Shown: positions 11,367 to 24,920, counted from the stretch's first letter. The stretch: 64,000 bases of DNA from Mercurialis annua (GCF_937616625.2 NC_065570.1:46181665-46245664); one strand, 5' to 3'. Numbers and translations: made by a program. The notes: generated by a model not told the origin, from the letters alone.

Positions 11367-12744
11367 GACACTGTTTTAAGTAGAATTTTTATTTTTATTT
11401 TTCAAATGTCTCTTCCTTTTATTAACAAAATATTCTCTATTTGCCTTAAATTTCTTCTATTTTTTTTGACCACAACGCGTTTTTTCGATGTTTGGCATCC
11501 TGCAACTGCTATTCGACTGTTATTTTGCAGCAACTCGGGCTAGTAAAAAATTCATCAATTTTGGCCGAATTTAAAAATCAACAACTACACCTGTATGAAA
11601 TTTTCTTATGACTTAGCTCCATAATCGGGTTTCAACTCTTTCGTTCCTTTCTAAAAGACGAATTGTGCATTTGGATCCAGGAGTGTGGTATTTAACTCGA
11701 TATACTATCCTATGTCGGTTAACCTTAGCCCATAAAAAGAGGCTAAATATACATATTGGACCCTCACTTTTGTTTCGGTTTTGAATTTGATCCGTAATGA
11801 AGTTTTTTTCTTTGGAGGTATTTAATGCATTAAAAACAATTCACATCAGACCCTCCAAGTATAAAATGCCACATGTCTGTTAGTGATTAGCCAATATGAA
11901 CCATCAAACCTAATATGTCAACACTGAGTTTACGAGTCACTAATGGACATGTGACAATTTAGGTTCGGAGAGTCCGATTTTAACTTTTTTATAACGTTAA
12001 GTAACTCTATCGAAAAAAAGTTCATTAAGGTCCAAATTTAAAACCGAACCAAATGAGATGGTCTAATCTGTATATTTGGCCATAAAAGACCAGCATATAA
12101 CGATCAAATATGACACCGTTTTAAGTAGACTTTTTATTTTTAATTTTCAAACGTCTCTTCCTTTTATTAACAAAATATTCTCTATTTGCCTTTACATCCT
12201 TCTATTTTTTTGACCACAACGCGTTTTTTTATGTTTGGCATCCTAGGACTATTATTCGACTGGTTATTTTGCAACAAATCGGGCTAATATAAAATTCATC
12301 AATCTTGGCAGAATTTGGAAATCAACAACTACACCTTGTATGAAATTTTTCTTATGACTTAGCTCCATCATCGGGTATCAACTCTTTTGTTCCTTTCTAA
12401 AAGACGAATTGTTCATTTGGATTTGGGAGTGTGGTATCAGTGGTATGGTGGAAACGCAATTACACCTGCTTTTACATTGTGTTTATGCTAGTTTGGTTTG
12501 AAATTTAATTCTTTGGATTGTCCCAAATTGCTTTAATAATTTTTTTTCAACATTGGATTTATGTCATTTGAAAGGGTAAATTTTTTGGTTTTCTGCAGTT
12601 ACTTATGATTGTTATTACTTGGGAGATTTGGAAAGCGCGTGATTAAAGATTTGTTCAGAAGATTTCATTCGGACGACGTTATCTACAAAATTTGCTTTAA
12701 TGATTTCATTTTGAATGTACCTATGTTTTTAAAATGGTCCTAAT
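11367..12744 (+). pseudogene. Decayed LINE 3' tail (zf-RVT), internally duplicated
   Basis: This is a degenerate plus-strand copy of the C-terminal zinc-finger region of a plant LINE reverse transcriptase. The cleaner version in unit C (35331-35760) shows a C-x2-C ... H-x4-H-like pattern, CGICDMVETQLHLFLH, followed by a tryptophan-rich tail and EIWKARN. In unit A the first about 320 bases occur twice (11367-11690 and 12112-12440), separated by a foldback MITE, giving a tandem step of about 745 bp. Stops and frame shifts are frequent. Confidence 0.55.
11741..12081. mobile_element. Foldback MITE, unit A second copy
   Basis: Same family as 9908-10242, starting GGCTAAATATACATATTGGA and ending TATATTTGGCC. 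Its sequence differs from the first copy by scattered substitutions and small gaps. Confidence 0.7.
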
Positions 12745-13390
12745 AGTAAAAAAATACCTGAACTTTTGATTTTTTTTTCGTTTATAGCCCAAATTTTTAA
12801 AATCGACAAATTTTAACTCATTTCTCATTTTTCAGTTTCAATTGTAGCTAATTGCTCAAATTTGAGTTGAAACAAAATTCAATATACGTTTCATATTAAT
12901 TCATGTTTGTAATTTTTGATGGTAAAATGATAAATTATAATATTATGAAGCAATATGAACGACAAATTTTTAAAAAAATCACTTTTATTTGAGAAATTAG
13001 CTGTACTTGAAACTGAAAACAAAAAAAAGGGCTGAAATTGAAGATTTTGAAAGTTTGGGTCATAAACGAATAAAATCGAAAAGATGGGATTTTTTTATTT
13101 TAGCTCATTTCTCATTTTTCAGTTTCAATTATAGTCAATTGTTCAAATTTGAGTTGAAACAAAATTCAATATGTGCTTCATATTACTTCATGTTTGGAAT
13201 TTGTTATGGTAAAATGATAAATTATAATATTATGAAGCAATATGAACGACAAATTAAAAAAAATCACTTTTATTTTGAGATATTAGCTGTACTTGAAACT
13301 GAAATAAAAAATGGGCTGAAATTAAAGATTTTGAAAGTTTGGGTCATAAACGAAAAAAATCAAAAAGATGAGATTTTTTTTAATTAAGCC
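12745..13390. mobile_element. Foldback MITE with internal ~285-bp tandem duplication
   Basis: Units B (31215-31560) and C (35765-36122) carry one copy of this inverted-repeat element. Its arms both read (on opposite strands) as CCCAAACTTTTAAAATC-like and TTTCTCATTTTTCAGTTTCA-like sequence. In unit A the central and right part is present twice in tandem. An apparent 126-codon frame over it is an artefact of the repeat. Confidence 0.7.
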
Positions 13391-13439
13391 TTTAAAATAT
13401 CTTGCTTTATAAAGTTTGAAATTAAACTGATGAAGAATT

Positions 13440-13673
13440 TTTATTTATTTTTTTCATAAAAATGATCAATAAATTAGCTCACCACAAGCAGTGGAGGCAA
13501 ACAAAACAAAATAATCAAGTTTGATTACAAATCAAATCCAAATTTCTAACAACATAGGCACAAGAAGAAAGAACAAAATCAATATCCAAAGTTCTTTGAA
13601 TTTTCTATTGGCAAGAAAAGACCACTGCCAATAAAAATAAACGTAAGAAAACGGAATAACCCGAGGACAATTT
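13440..13673 (-). mobile_element. LINE 3' end fragment (unit A)
   Basis: Minus-strand LINE tail, the same as 36178-36530. It begins (3' end) at a T-rich tract and includes the sequence around CACTGCCAATAAAAAT. It is cut at about 13668, where the shared bases GACAATTT join it to the interior of an LTR, a deletion junction. Confidence 0.7.
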
Positions 13674-14705
13674 CCATAGCTACTAACAACAATCATCAAA
13701 GACTAAACACCATAATTTTCTTAACCATGCCGAACACATAAGCTCAATTCACCATCCAATGTACTCAATCAAAGTTCAATAATTTCAGAAAATTATTTAC
13801 CCTTCATAAACGCCATTGCCGAAAGAGTTAGCATCCAATTTACCATCACAACATCTCCATTAGAGATCATGAATATCTTATACAAACAAGGAAACAAAAC
13901 CCCCAAAGTATACTCAAACCCTAGAATTTTCAATCATTAATTATTCAATTTGATCCATGGAAACCTTAAATTTCTTACCTTAGCATTATTACCTTAGGTC
14001 TAGGATCAATTTGCATCAAGAATTAAGAGATTTGGAAAAGCAGCATGAGTTTTGCACCAAAAGAGTAAGGTTCGGCCGTGGCTTCTTAAGAATGAAGGAG
14101 AAGAAGTCTTTTGGCTATCTTAAGGAAAGGAATGACTTATTTCCTTATAATTCAAGCGGTTGGCAAAAGACTCACTTTAACTCAAAGTGGCTAATTTGCA
14201 CTTTAACTCAAACTTTTGACTAACCGTCGTGCTAAACTTTTCAAATAATATCGGAATTCCTTTTCCGATTCATTCTTAATTATTTTCAATTATAATAATC
14301 TTTTCTTTGGATTATTATTGGCTAAAATTCCAATTTTAGCTCAAATGGCCAAATTGCACTTTAACCCTTATTCATACTTAATCGTCAAACTTACCTTTAA
14401 AATGATTTCGTTTATTTACGGAACTTTGGCGATCATTTATTAATAATATTTCACGGACGTTGGTGTGAATATTATTAGTTTGGGCTTTCCAATTTATTTA
14501 TTTTATTTCCTTTCTTTTTAATCCCCCTAAAATCCAATTCGTCAAATAATAACTTCTCGCTGAAATTATTATTTTACGATGAGTTCAATAGACCCTCTTT
14601 AGTCTAAGTCCGTACTGCCCAATCTTAATTCGATATTCTTGACCTTAGTCCATACGATTTAACCTCGTGGCACTTCTACGTAATACCTAAAATTCAGGTT
14701 ATTAC
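13668..14705 (-). mobile_element. L0-type LTR fragment between units A and B
   Basis: Minus-strand LTR whose 5' terminus TGTAATAACCTG lies at 14705. It matches 39650-40611 of the longer copy, then continues past it for about 80 bases. Its 3' two thirds are deleted at the 13668 junction with LINE sequence. The 70-codon frame at 14011 inside it is not convincing as a gene. Confidence 0.75.
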
Positions 14706-17464
14706 AATCGAATCTCAATATTTCACATTCAACTTCTTTAAAGACAAAGGCAGTCCCAAGTACGTAATCGGAAAGTCCTCTATTTTACAAGATAAAATCT
14801 CAGCAGCTAAACTCATAGAATAATCATCCAAGTTAATACCGATGATAGAAGACTTTTGAAAGTTTATTTGGAAGCCAGAAATCAATTCAAAACAAATCAA
14901 AATTCGACGCAAATCCTATGTTTTTCAAAATCATAAGGAATGAACACTAAAGTATCATCACCAAATTGAAATAGAGAAACCGGATTAACCTATCCATAAA
15001 TATGAATCCCATCCAACAAATCTTTAGAGATAGCCTTATCAAAGATAGCACGCAAGCCTTCTACAATTAACACAAACATCAGAGGCGAAATTGGATCTCC
15101 TTAGCGGATGCCTTTTTCTTTAGAAAAGTTTTCACAGGTAAGCTGTTGTTAATCAACACAACTAACTGTGATGATTTAAAAAGTGAAGAAATTCAGTGAA
15201 TCCAAGAACAATCGAAATTCATTCTTTTAAGCATAAAAATAATAAAGTTCCACGAAACTGAATCAAACGCTTTCTTAAAATACAGTTTAATCATAAGAAC
15301 CCTCTATCTGCGAGAATGAACCAGGACCGACTGGGAAGTTACTTGAGTTATAAAATTTAGCAAACAAATCCGTAATGTCACCTTTTAATATCTTCCATGC
15401 TTTTTTACAGAAGAAAAAATTAGAACCATCTAGGCCAGGAGACCTGTTATCATCGAATTTAGACAAAGCATTGAAGATTTCAGTCTCCGAAAAAGGAACT
15501 GTGAGTAAATCAACCTAAACATCCAAACGGCTTTTGATGGGAAAATTTGAAAGAGAGAATGGCGGGAACTGCAGCTTCTCCTTAAAAAGATTCATATAAT
15601 AAGAGTGAACCTGAGATATAATATCAGTCTGATCCGAGTAAAACATGTTATCCACCGATATCTTAGTAATGATATTAATTCGAGATCGATTACAGGAATC
15701 GAATGAAAATATTTGGTTTTCTTCTCGCCAAATTGATTCCAATTCAATCTCGATTTTTAAAGCCATAAAGAATCTAGTTGTTTAGAAACTGTTTCAAAGT
15801 CAGCCTGAAGAGAAGAAAGCTGATCAATTTTCGCTTCCTCAAGAGTACGAGAATCAGCTAAACAATCCAACTCGGATATAGACTGTTGAACATAAATCAT
15901 CTTCAAAATCAGATCACCAAAATGCGATTTATTCCAAATTTTGATGACAGATCTGAGCTCCTTTAGCTTTGTAACTAAATTCCAAGAACCATCTTCAGAG
16001 ACTATAGCCCAAGAAATATCAATAAGAAATAAGAAGTCTGAATGATTCCACCATGCATTGATAGACTTAAAAGGTTTAGGACCCCAATCCGCAATAACTT
16101 CAGAGCAAAATAAGAGTGGAACATGATCCGAGTATGATCTAGGTAACGCCTTAAAAGAATGCTTAGGCCAAAAGGAAAAAGAACTTGGGGAGATAAAGCA
16201 TCTGTCTATTTTAGACCTCGATAATCTATTATACCAAGTAAAAATACCACCTTCTAAAGGCACTTCTAGCAAAGATGATGAATTAATAAACTCAAAGAAG
16301 TCCTTCATCGAATTATAGAAACCTGTACAGTTAAGCCTCTTAGTAGGATCCAAGATTTCATTGAAATCTCCTAGAAAAATACAAAGCTTATCTGTTGCCA
16401 ATTCACTAAGAATATCTTGCCAAAAAATGGAACGATCCCTCGGGCAATTACACGCATATACCAAAATCAGTCTCATATTAGAAGAGGATCAGGAAAGATC
16501 CATACTAATAAACCTTGATTAGTAATCAGTTTAGAAGGAGAGGTCAAAAGTTTCTTCCATATTAAAACTAAACCCCCAAAAGCCCCTTGAGAAGAAGAAA
16601 ATCCAAAGTCAAAATCTGTATTAGGCCATAACCTCCTGATACCAAATTCATCAATTTTTTTTTATCAAACCAAGAATAGAAATATGATTCTTTTGGACTA
16701 AAGAACGAACAAATCTTTGTTTTCTAGAGTAAGAAAGGCCTCCTCAACAGTACCACAAGATGATATTAAAACAACTCAACAAAACAATATTTAAAAAACT
16801 GGCAAATATCTGATTCAAACAGACTTCAAAAAGTCCTGCAGAATTCTATGCGACAACAAATCTATGATAGCAGCTTCATTTTCCTCTGAAAATAATCCAA
16901 GTCTTAGACCAGCAATCCACGTCTTTTGTGCTTCTGAAGCCTTGTTTGCAGCTGAAAAATTAATTTTGCTCTTATGCTAAATAGTGGCATTCGAAAAGGA
17001 AGATCCAAAGCTTTCTGGAAGAGTAAGAGCTGAGCAAAAATTCCCTTTCTTGTCAATACATTTATGTTTATATCTCTACTCAATAGACCCCATAAAACCT
17101 GCTAGAGTACACCCTGCTGACAGACATGAAACATGCAGACCTTCCTCATTAGCCGAATAAGCTGACTGCTTCTCAGATTGATCATTTCCGAATGCATTTT
17201 GAACATACGCAAGAGAAGAAACCTTTGTAAGACCCCTAGTTTCCAAAAAATCCATTAATACTTTATCCATCGGTTTATCCTGATTTGAGAATGACCCTTG
17301 ACTGGATGAATCATCAGAAGACTCAGAATCCAGACCATGCCATTCCTCCAGTACTATAGGCAAGTCTGATTTTGTTACACGAACATTAAATTCCTAATCT
17401 GTAAACAGTACTAGAATTGACTCTTGAATACCATCCTTAGTTGTACAAATCATTATCAAACCAG
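14706..17464 (-). pseudogene. LINE remnant, 5' half, copy B
   Basis: Counterpart of the LINE in copy A with the same stops and frame breaks. The endonuclease body is at 15757-16476 (LGDFNE, SDHVPLLF), the connector at 15515-15766, the reverse-transcriptase pieces down to 14715, and the acidic linker at 17076-17363. Only a handful of substitutions separate the copies (for example S to Y in the segment before GLPLSLKKL). The shared lesions show that the LINE was already dead before the duplication. Confidence 0.88.
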
Positions 17465-19812
17465 TGTCAAACATTTGAATATCATATAGTTATGCTCATG
17501 CATTTCATTCATTTTGACGATTAAGAGTAAGTGTCATTCATAAGCATTTATGTGAGCATTTAAACATATGATTTATATATAATTAAATGGAATAAGGGGG
17601 TTTGATTAACGCTATAACTATTCAAAATGAATAATAGGTAGTATAACAATAAACAAATATGTTCAAACTAAATTGGAAGAAAGTACGTCGGTTAACTAGG
17701 GTTATTTGGTTATTATGAAACAAAATAAACTAAATTTTCCAAGTTAGACTTTAATTAAATTTCAATGACTATAAGGAGATATTATCTTTGAAAAATGATT
17801 CCATGAGAACAATTCTATATTAGTAAGAAAAATCCGTACTAGAAGTTAAATATCACCTCTTAACTATCATTTCTTCATTTTACCAAAACAAAAAGAGAGA
17901 AACAAGAGTAAGAAAGTAATGAAACCCTAAACCTAACTTCAGAAACAAGATCAATTACACCTTAATTTAAGTTTGGATCAAGAAAAGAAGATATTTGGTA
18001 AGTAATTTAAGTGTTTGGGTTGATTAGGTTAGGATTCATCATCTTTTTGCAAGCAATCTGCTTATATCCTAAATTTGGTCTGTGTTGTTTATATCATAGG
18101 TCACGTTATACAGCTCCAAATTGGTTGATTCTTGAGTCTATGGAAACTATATCCAGTCTAATACAATTGGTATTCTTTGTGTATCATCATTTGATGTCGT
18201 TATGATAGCCTAATACTCCACGCCATTTTATTGCTCTGTCTGCCTATACAGTCTGATAGGGTGTCACCAAAATATGAATATCTCATTGTTTAGAGATCTA
18301 ATTGAGTTTTTTCTTTTTGGTATCTTTTATAGACTCATATATATATAACTTCACCGAAGGGTTTTGTCAAATTGTGTTTATATTGATCTGTGGATCACTT
18401 TGAAGATAGGGTATATGTTCTGACTACTTGTAGAACTATGGCTGCAACATTAGCTACTTGTGAAATTGATAAAATGAGTTATACATGTCCGAATGATGCC
18501 ATTTTTAATTCTATGGATTCTTTAGGATGTTAACTAAAACTTTTTAGTTTTGACAAAAGACTAATTCTGTCATTTGGATGGTGAATAATGAAGGAACATT
18601 TAATTGTACAATCTGTCTAGACAGTTTAACCTAATGGTATTGTAATATGCATAATCTGATTTATGCTAATCCAATTGATGTGCTTCCAATTGGAAATGAA
18701 ACTAGACCCAAATGTACAGGACTCATATCAATATTTTATAGAAATGATGTTTGAGTTAGGAGTAGTACCTATTTGAAGTCATTGCACATAATCTGCCTAG
18801 AAAAAGGGGTTATGGTTACTAGTTTATTTCTTTATGTAAATTATCAAAATAGTTTTACTTTGTGAATTAATTGAGATCATATATGTGAATAGGTACTTAT
18901 ATACCAGAAGATAATATGACGGACAAGCCTGAAACTTCACGGGTTTGAGACTCGGTGAATTGAGTAAGTGAATAGATGGTGTTATACTTGGTATATACGT
19001 TTGTTTGCAATTGCAAGTGTGTATTGATTTGAGACGTATATGCGCTTGCGAATTATGGTTGAATTATTGGTGTGAGTTATGTTTTGGTTTTGAGAATCAT
19101 GTCATGCTTATGTTTGTATATTCAATGAGAATTGAGAATAGTCGTTGGTTGCCTAAAATGGCGATTCGGGCCAACGATGTGAGATTAAGTTATTGGTTGC
19201 CTAAAAGGGCGATTTGCGCCAATAACGTATGTTGGTTGCCTATATGGCGATTTGAGCCAGCATGATAATTATGCGCATGATTGAATATCCTTCTGTAAGC
19301 TTGATGTTGATTGGAAATGTGAGAATATATTTGCTTTGAATTGAACATTGGACTACTACATTTGTTATGGTTATTGTTTATGTTGAATGGATCATTGCTC
19401 GAGTTATATATTAGTACTTGAAATGCTTATAAATGTGTATATTTAGTATGCATATATCTATTTGCTTATTGAGTTGCAGGCTCACCCCTCTGCGTTATTT
19501 TTTTTTCAGGATACAAAGAGTTGCATTGAGTCGACATTTGCATCTGATAGAGGTTTCAGGTGGGCCAATGGAGAGTTCATTGCACGTGCATATTTTGAAG
19601 TGTTTATGTGTATAAGATAGATAATAAAATTTTTGTACTAAGAGTTTTTATATAATCTTATGTATAAGTGTTTGATGTGAGATAGTTTGAATGTTACAGT
19701 TATGCGATAAGTTAAACCTTTTGTGTCAAAACATAACATATATTAAATGGATTTTGTGATGTTTGTTATAAATGTTTGAGTATATAAAATGTTTTAATTT
19801 GAGGGTGTCACA
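17465..19812 (+). mobile_element. Ty3-type LTR, copy B
   Basis: Counterpart of the copy A LTR, with the same three-fold TTGGTTGCC motif at about 19144-19265 and the same end GGTGTCACA. The start at the TG of 17465 is tentative. Confidence 0.75.
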
Positions 19813-19817
19813 TTAAG

Positions 19818-19829
19818 TGGTACCAGAGC
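19818..19829 (+). other. Primer-binding site, copy B
   Basis: TGGTACCAGAGC follows the LTR end, as in copy A. Confidence 0.8.
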
Positions 19830-19971
19830 GGGGATTAGATTCCCTAGGGCGTAGAGTTGTGATGCATATTGGCATAACATACATAACATGCATAACATGA
19901 TATACATCTAATTGATGTAGTAGATATTCTGTAGGATGGATGAGCATGGAGATGATCCCATTGGCCCATAA

Positions 19972-20364
19972 ATGTCTGTAGAGTCTGTGCATGGTCCTGG
20001 AAATGCATCTTTTAATGAACAGGAACAGTCTGAGGATAATGCTCCACCGCAAGATGAAAATCATTTGCTGCGACAGTTTATTGAAATGTTGCAAAGAATA
20101 GCAGCACCTCCCTACCATCGAGCACAGGAACCAGAAATTGACAAAAACTATGAGAGAGTTAGAAAACAAGGGGCAAAGACATTTGGAGGTACTACAGATC
20201 CTGCAGAAGCTGAAGAATGGTTGAGAAATACAGAGAGGGTTTTTGACATAATTAAATTCACTCCTCAGCAGAAGCTGAAATATGCAGTGTCATTGTTTGA
20301 GAAGGATGCTTTGGATTGGCGGGAAACAGTTCCAGGAAGCGGAAATTTTTTACGCCATTTTTAA
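19972..20364 (+). pseudogene. Truncated Ty3 gag, copy B
   Basis: Same gag head and core as in copy A, 130 codons, without the 44-bp insert. The frame runs a few codons into unrelated sequence after the DALDW block and stops. This shows that the truncation of the Ty3 element predates the duplication. No downstream pol domain is present. Confidence 0.85.
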
Positions 20365-20795
20365 AATGGTTTTATTTTATAAGTCTCATCATCCTAACTT
20401 TTGGTATTCGAGATTAGATTTATTTCATTTATTTGAGACTTTTTTCATCCGCTGCTTTTTGGTTGTACTAATTGTCTACACATTTATAAGGAATTTTGTT
20501 TCACATCTCCAATTATGACTTTTCAATCAGCTCTAATCAATAATGTCAAGCTATTTTTAGCAAATGATTTTGCAATATCTTTCTCCAAAGTTTAGATATA
20601 TAAACATAAAGATAATTTCAAATCTAAATCCAAATTTAGTTTTTCCTCACGTGCTTATAGCAAAAGAGAGGCATCATATTTTGAAATGGCTAAATAGTGA
20701 TGTCAAAAGTAACGAAGCTTCTAATAAACACACCAAAAAAATCGTAAATACGACACCGTTTAAAGTGGTACTTTTATTGTTAATTTTCAAACAAA

Positions 20796-21271
20796 CACTA
20801 CAAGGAAACAGCTCAATAGCGAGCGGAAAACCGTTCCTTTAAAACAACAATTCGGTCTCTATTAATTTTTAGCGACTGAAATATTCCGGTCGCCAACGGA
20901 CGCTATAAGCCTCGACCCTAATAGTAATTAGGGACCAGAATTGGTGTTGGTCGCAAAAACATTTTAGGGACAAGAACTTTTCCGGTCGTTAATAAATTTT
21001 TTTGCGACCAAAACTATTTATATTTGTGACCGACTTCCCTTCATTATTATTTATATATAACGTTAACCTTTACTAATAGCGAACGTTTTGTTTTAGTATT
21101 AGTGACCAAAATCTGGTCTCTATATTTAAAATTAATATCTTATTCAAATTAATTTCAACAGTATATTACACTATTTGTTACCGGAATACGGTCACAAAAA
21201 ATAATTTAATATTTGAATTTCTAGTTATTGTGACTACAAATATGGTCGTAATAAACATGATAATTATTATG
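20796..21271 (+). mobile_element. CACTA transposon terminal region, copy B
   Basis: Terminus CACTACAAGG with GGTCGC/GCGACC subterminal motifs, as in copy A. Only one end is present. Confidence 0.75.
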
Positions 21272-21854
21272 TAATATTTTAATTATACCATAAATTTGGA
21301 ACCAAATATTATAACAAAAATTTTTTTCTATAATTATACTTACAATTGTAACAAAATGTTCAACAATTTTTAAATCATTCAAAAACGTTATACATCTAAA
21401 AACACAACTATTAGGAACTATAAAACACAAAATAGTTTTACCTTCAATAATCCAAAAAAATAGAATGCCTAAATTGGTGAATGGAAAGGAGATAAAAAAT
21501 AACGGAAGTCCCGAAATAATATTTAGTCCCGAAATAATATCGTCAGCCAATTACTTTCAATATATAAATTTAAAATAGATGACTTTATTTAATTTTAAAT
21601 TATAATAAAGTTTCAAAAAATGCAATAGCACTTTAGCAAATAAGAGTACATAATGTCATTTTATAACAAATCCGAATTTGAAACAGATGGACAATTCAAT
21701 GTATTATTAATGTTAAAAAAAGAATTGAGGTAGGGCCCAGGCCCTTCCTGGCCCTACCTTAAATCCGTCCTTGATTATTCATTATGATCTATTAGGCGAG
21801 GCCTCGAGAGAATGTTGCTTAACCAAGTTATCGTCAGCCAATTACTTTCAATAT
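21272..21854. repeat. AT-rich spacer with direct repeats, copy B
   Basis: Counterpart of 6831-7413. The 23-bp direct repeats are at 21541-21563 and 21832-21854, and the hAT-like minus-strand end is near 21716-21776. No gene is seen. Confidence 0.5.
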
Positions 21855-22998
21855 TGAGTCCCGAAATAATATTTCTCAAACGAGTTACTAAAGGGATACA
21901 AATTTGCAAGAGACTATCAACAGAGTAACCTTGTTTCTTTAATCAAAGTCAAGCAATTAGAGAAGTCATTGTTTAATAGGTATATTGAACGGCCTTTTGT
22001 TACATTGAAAAGGCAGCAAATCCACGAATTTAATATTTTTTGACTACAATTGCTGTGGAATAATTGCAAATACACAATTTTTTATCTTTAAATAATTAAA
22101 TTTCTTACTCTTGTCAATATATTATATCTTATCTTCTTCTTCTTTTATTTTTATCAAAGCATGTACTAAAAGTTATCAGTTGAATAAAATATTAATATAT
22201 TATCATTCCTACACATTACTATATTAGAAATAGTCAGCAACTAAGAGATTGAAGCAACCTTTTAATAATGTATATGTTGCTTCAAATAAAGCCTCAGGTT
22301 ACTCCATTCCTACATTCTCATTTAGTCATGTCCATTTTTTTTAAAAAAAGTTCTTATACTTATAAGACATATATATCTTAGAGAAAAGGTCGAAAAGCTA
22401 TTGAAAAATTTATTCATTTTTGAATAATAATAATTTTTCAAGTAATTCTAAAATAAAATTTATGATATTTACATGTTTATATATTTATTAAATATTTGTT
22501 TTGTTAATGTAATGTTTAGTTCATAAAGAATTGAGGTAATTATCTTCAACCCTATGAGATTTGAGTTATTGTTCTAGTTAGACCATGACATTCAAAGAAA
22601 GTTCTATTACGAATAATATAAAAATAAAAAAAATTAAATTTTAATTATAAAATATGTCAAATTTATATTTGTTATCTTGTTTATTAAAGTACACTAAGAT
22701 AAATTAATGAATACTTATTACTATTTATATTTATATTAATTTACAGTAAAAATAGATCAGAACAAGACATACTAATTATAAGAAAAATTTGAAAAATATT
22801 ATTTCGATTTTTCTTATTTTTTATTTTATCAAATTGAAAGAATTAAACATCTTAAATAATCTAAATGGTGGTAAAGTGTGTAATATTGCAAAAATTTAAG
22901 CATAAATTTTAAATGTCGGAGTCTAACTGGTATAATATGTCAAATCTCAGGGGTTGAGTATATTGTATTCTAGAACTAAAAAATTATATATTTTCTTC
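21855..22998. other. Upstream region of defensin B, no gene seen
   Basis: Matches 7414-8557. AT-rich, with no coding sequence or recognised element. Confidence 0.6.
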
Positions 22999-23006
22999 TA
23001 TAAATT
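22999..23006 (+). promoter_or_regulatory. TATA box of defensin B
   Basis: TATAAATT lies 39 bases before the ATG of the second defensin. Confidence 0.6.
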
Positions 23007-23044
23007 CGATAGCTTGCGGCACCAAATACAACAAGGGAAAGGAA

Positions 23045-23363
23045 ATGGCTAAGCTACAAAATTCCATCCTATTATACCTCTTTATCTTCTTGTTTCTGAT
23101 TGTATCCACGGGTATGCATCATGTTGTTCTTGTTCGCATATGTGTTCAAATTTTATGATTTATTCTTATGGTGTGTTTATTAAACTGCAGAGATGCAAGG
23201 CACAAATGCAGAAGTTTGCGAAAGGCGAAGCAAAACATGGACAGGGTTTTGTGGAAGCTCAAGTAGCTGTAATCGTCAGTGCAAGAGTAGGGAGGGCGCT
23301 TTAAGCGGAGCTTGCCATGCACAATTCCCAGGATTTGCATGCTTCTGTTACTTCAAATGCTAG
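23045..23363 (+). CDS. Plant defensin (cysteine-stabilised alpha-beta), copy B
   Basis: Second intact defensin gene, 79 residues, exons 23045-23111 and 23191-23363. Exon 1, the intron and the promoter are identical to copy A. All sequence differences are in exon 2: residue 28 is N rather than K (next to the likely signal cleavage zone), residue 47 is S rather than N (in the loop before the CxxxC helix), and arginine 56 uses AGG. All eight cysteines (32, 43, 49, 53, 64, 73, 75, 79) and the G-x-C gamma-core start are kept. A secreted antimicrobial role is known for the family and inferred here. With the same promoter, both copies are likely expressed together. Confidence 0.93.
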
Positions 23364-24245
23364 AGGAGCACTCACCAACCACCTTATGCTTTCAATATCC
23401 AAACTCTGTAATATCTACTAAATAAGCCATCAATGGCATTTAACATGTTGGCATCATAATATCATAAATGTTTCACTTCTATGTTATCCGTGCAAATATA
23501 TTACTATTCAAAATATTGTGCCTTATGCTCGTATATTTAGTATATATATATATATTTAGTGTATCTGAAACTTCCTAGGTCACTCAGTTTATCGTAAACT
23601 ACAGAAAGAGTATCGAGTTCACTTTCGTTAAAAGAAGATGCAACGTGCATGTATCATGAATTACAATAAGGCTATTCAATTATACCTTTTGCGAATAAAA
23701 GGACATTGAGTTATACCCCTTTTTGTGATTCTGGCAAGTCATATATGCGAAAACGTTGCGTATTTGGAAATTCTGACGACATATAGTGATCCCCTTTGTG
23801 ATACAATGTATAACTCACTATCCTTTTTTTAATGAACTTAAACTACATATTATTTCTATAATTCGCGATACATTCAGTGACTTAGAGAGTTTAATATTCG
23901 TATATGAGCATATATACGTAGTTTTAACATATATATTACATAAATCACATTTTTATTTATAAGAGTTATTATATTAAAGATGTGACGATTTAAGTATCAA
24001 TTTGTCCCGTAAATTTGATTAGTTAGTTTTCAAATTAACTTTATTATAAATGACCCCTACAAATTGTTATGTTTGATCAATTAGCCCCCTAAGCTTACAT
24101 TCAAAGTAACATACCAAGGAGGTTAATTATACAATGTTAATGTTGAATGTCGAAACAAATTAACAATGAGCTCCGAGGTGAAGAAAAAATCGATACTTAA
24201 CTCGATATAATATCCTATGTCGGTTAACCTTAGTCCATAAACAGA
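23364..24245. other. Defensin-downstream block, unit B
   Basis: Non-coding, includes a short (TA)7 tract at 23541-23554. It differs from unit A by several percent and by a 15-base insertion near 23506, in contrast to the near-identity upstream. Confidence 0.65.
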
Positions 24246-24587
24246 GGCTAAATATACGTATAGGACCCTCACTTTTGGTTCGGTTTTGAATTTGATCCGT
24301 AATGATGTTTTTTTTCGTTAGAGGTATTTAACGCGTTAAAAACAATTCACATTGCACCCTCCAAATATAAAATGCCACATGTCTGTTAGTGATTGGCCAA
24401 TGTGAACCATCAAACTTAATACGTCACCACTGAGTTGACCAGTCACTGACGAACATGTGACATTTTAGGTTTGGAGAGTCCGATTTGAATTTTTTATAAC
24501 GTTAAATACCTCTATTGAAAAAACAAATTATAAGAGTCTAAATTTAAAACCGAATTAAATGAGAGGATCTAATTTTTATATTTGGCC
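24246..24587. mobile_element. Foldback MITE, unit B
   Basis: Same inverted-repeat family as 9908-10242, at the equivalent position in unit B. Confidence 0.72.
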
Positions 24588-24920
24588 ATAAAAAGATCCG
24601 CATATAACGATCAAATATATCTATCGAGTAAAAAAAATTCTATCATACAAATGCTTCTGAAAATTTAAGTTGAATATAATAAATAGAGGTTAAATAAGGA
24701 ATCAAGTATGCATACATTTATAAAGATTTTGGTTATTGTAATTTTATTTCACATCTCCAACTATGACTTTTCAATCACTTTTAATAAATAATGTCAAACT
24801 ATCTTTAGCGAATGATTTTGCAGTATCTATGCCCAAAGTCTAGAAATCACCTACGCTTTATATCTACATTGACTTAAGTAGCAATTTGCCCCTTCAACTT
24901 GTAAACAATGGTTATTTAAC

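Larger units (their letters stand above)
14486..23540. repeat. Tandem segmental duplication, copy B
   Basis: Second copy of 1-9084, including LTR end, LINE, Ty3 LTR and gag, CACTA end and defensin. Divergence from copy A is far below 1% up to the start of defensin exon 2 and clearly higher after it. Confidence 0.92.
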
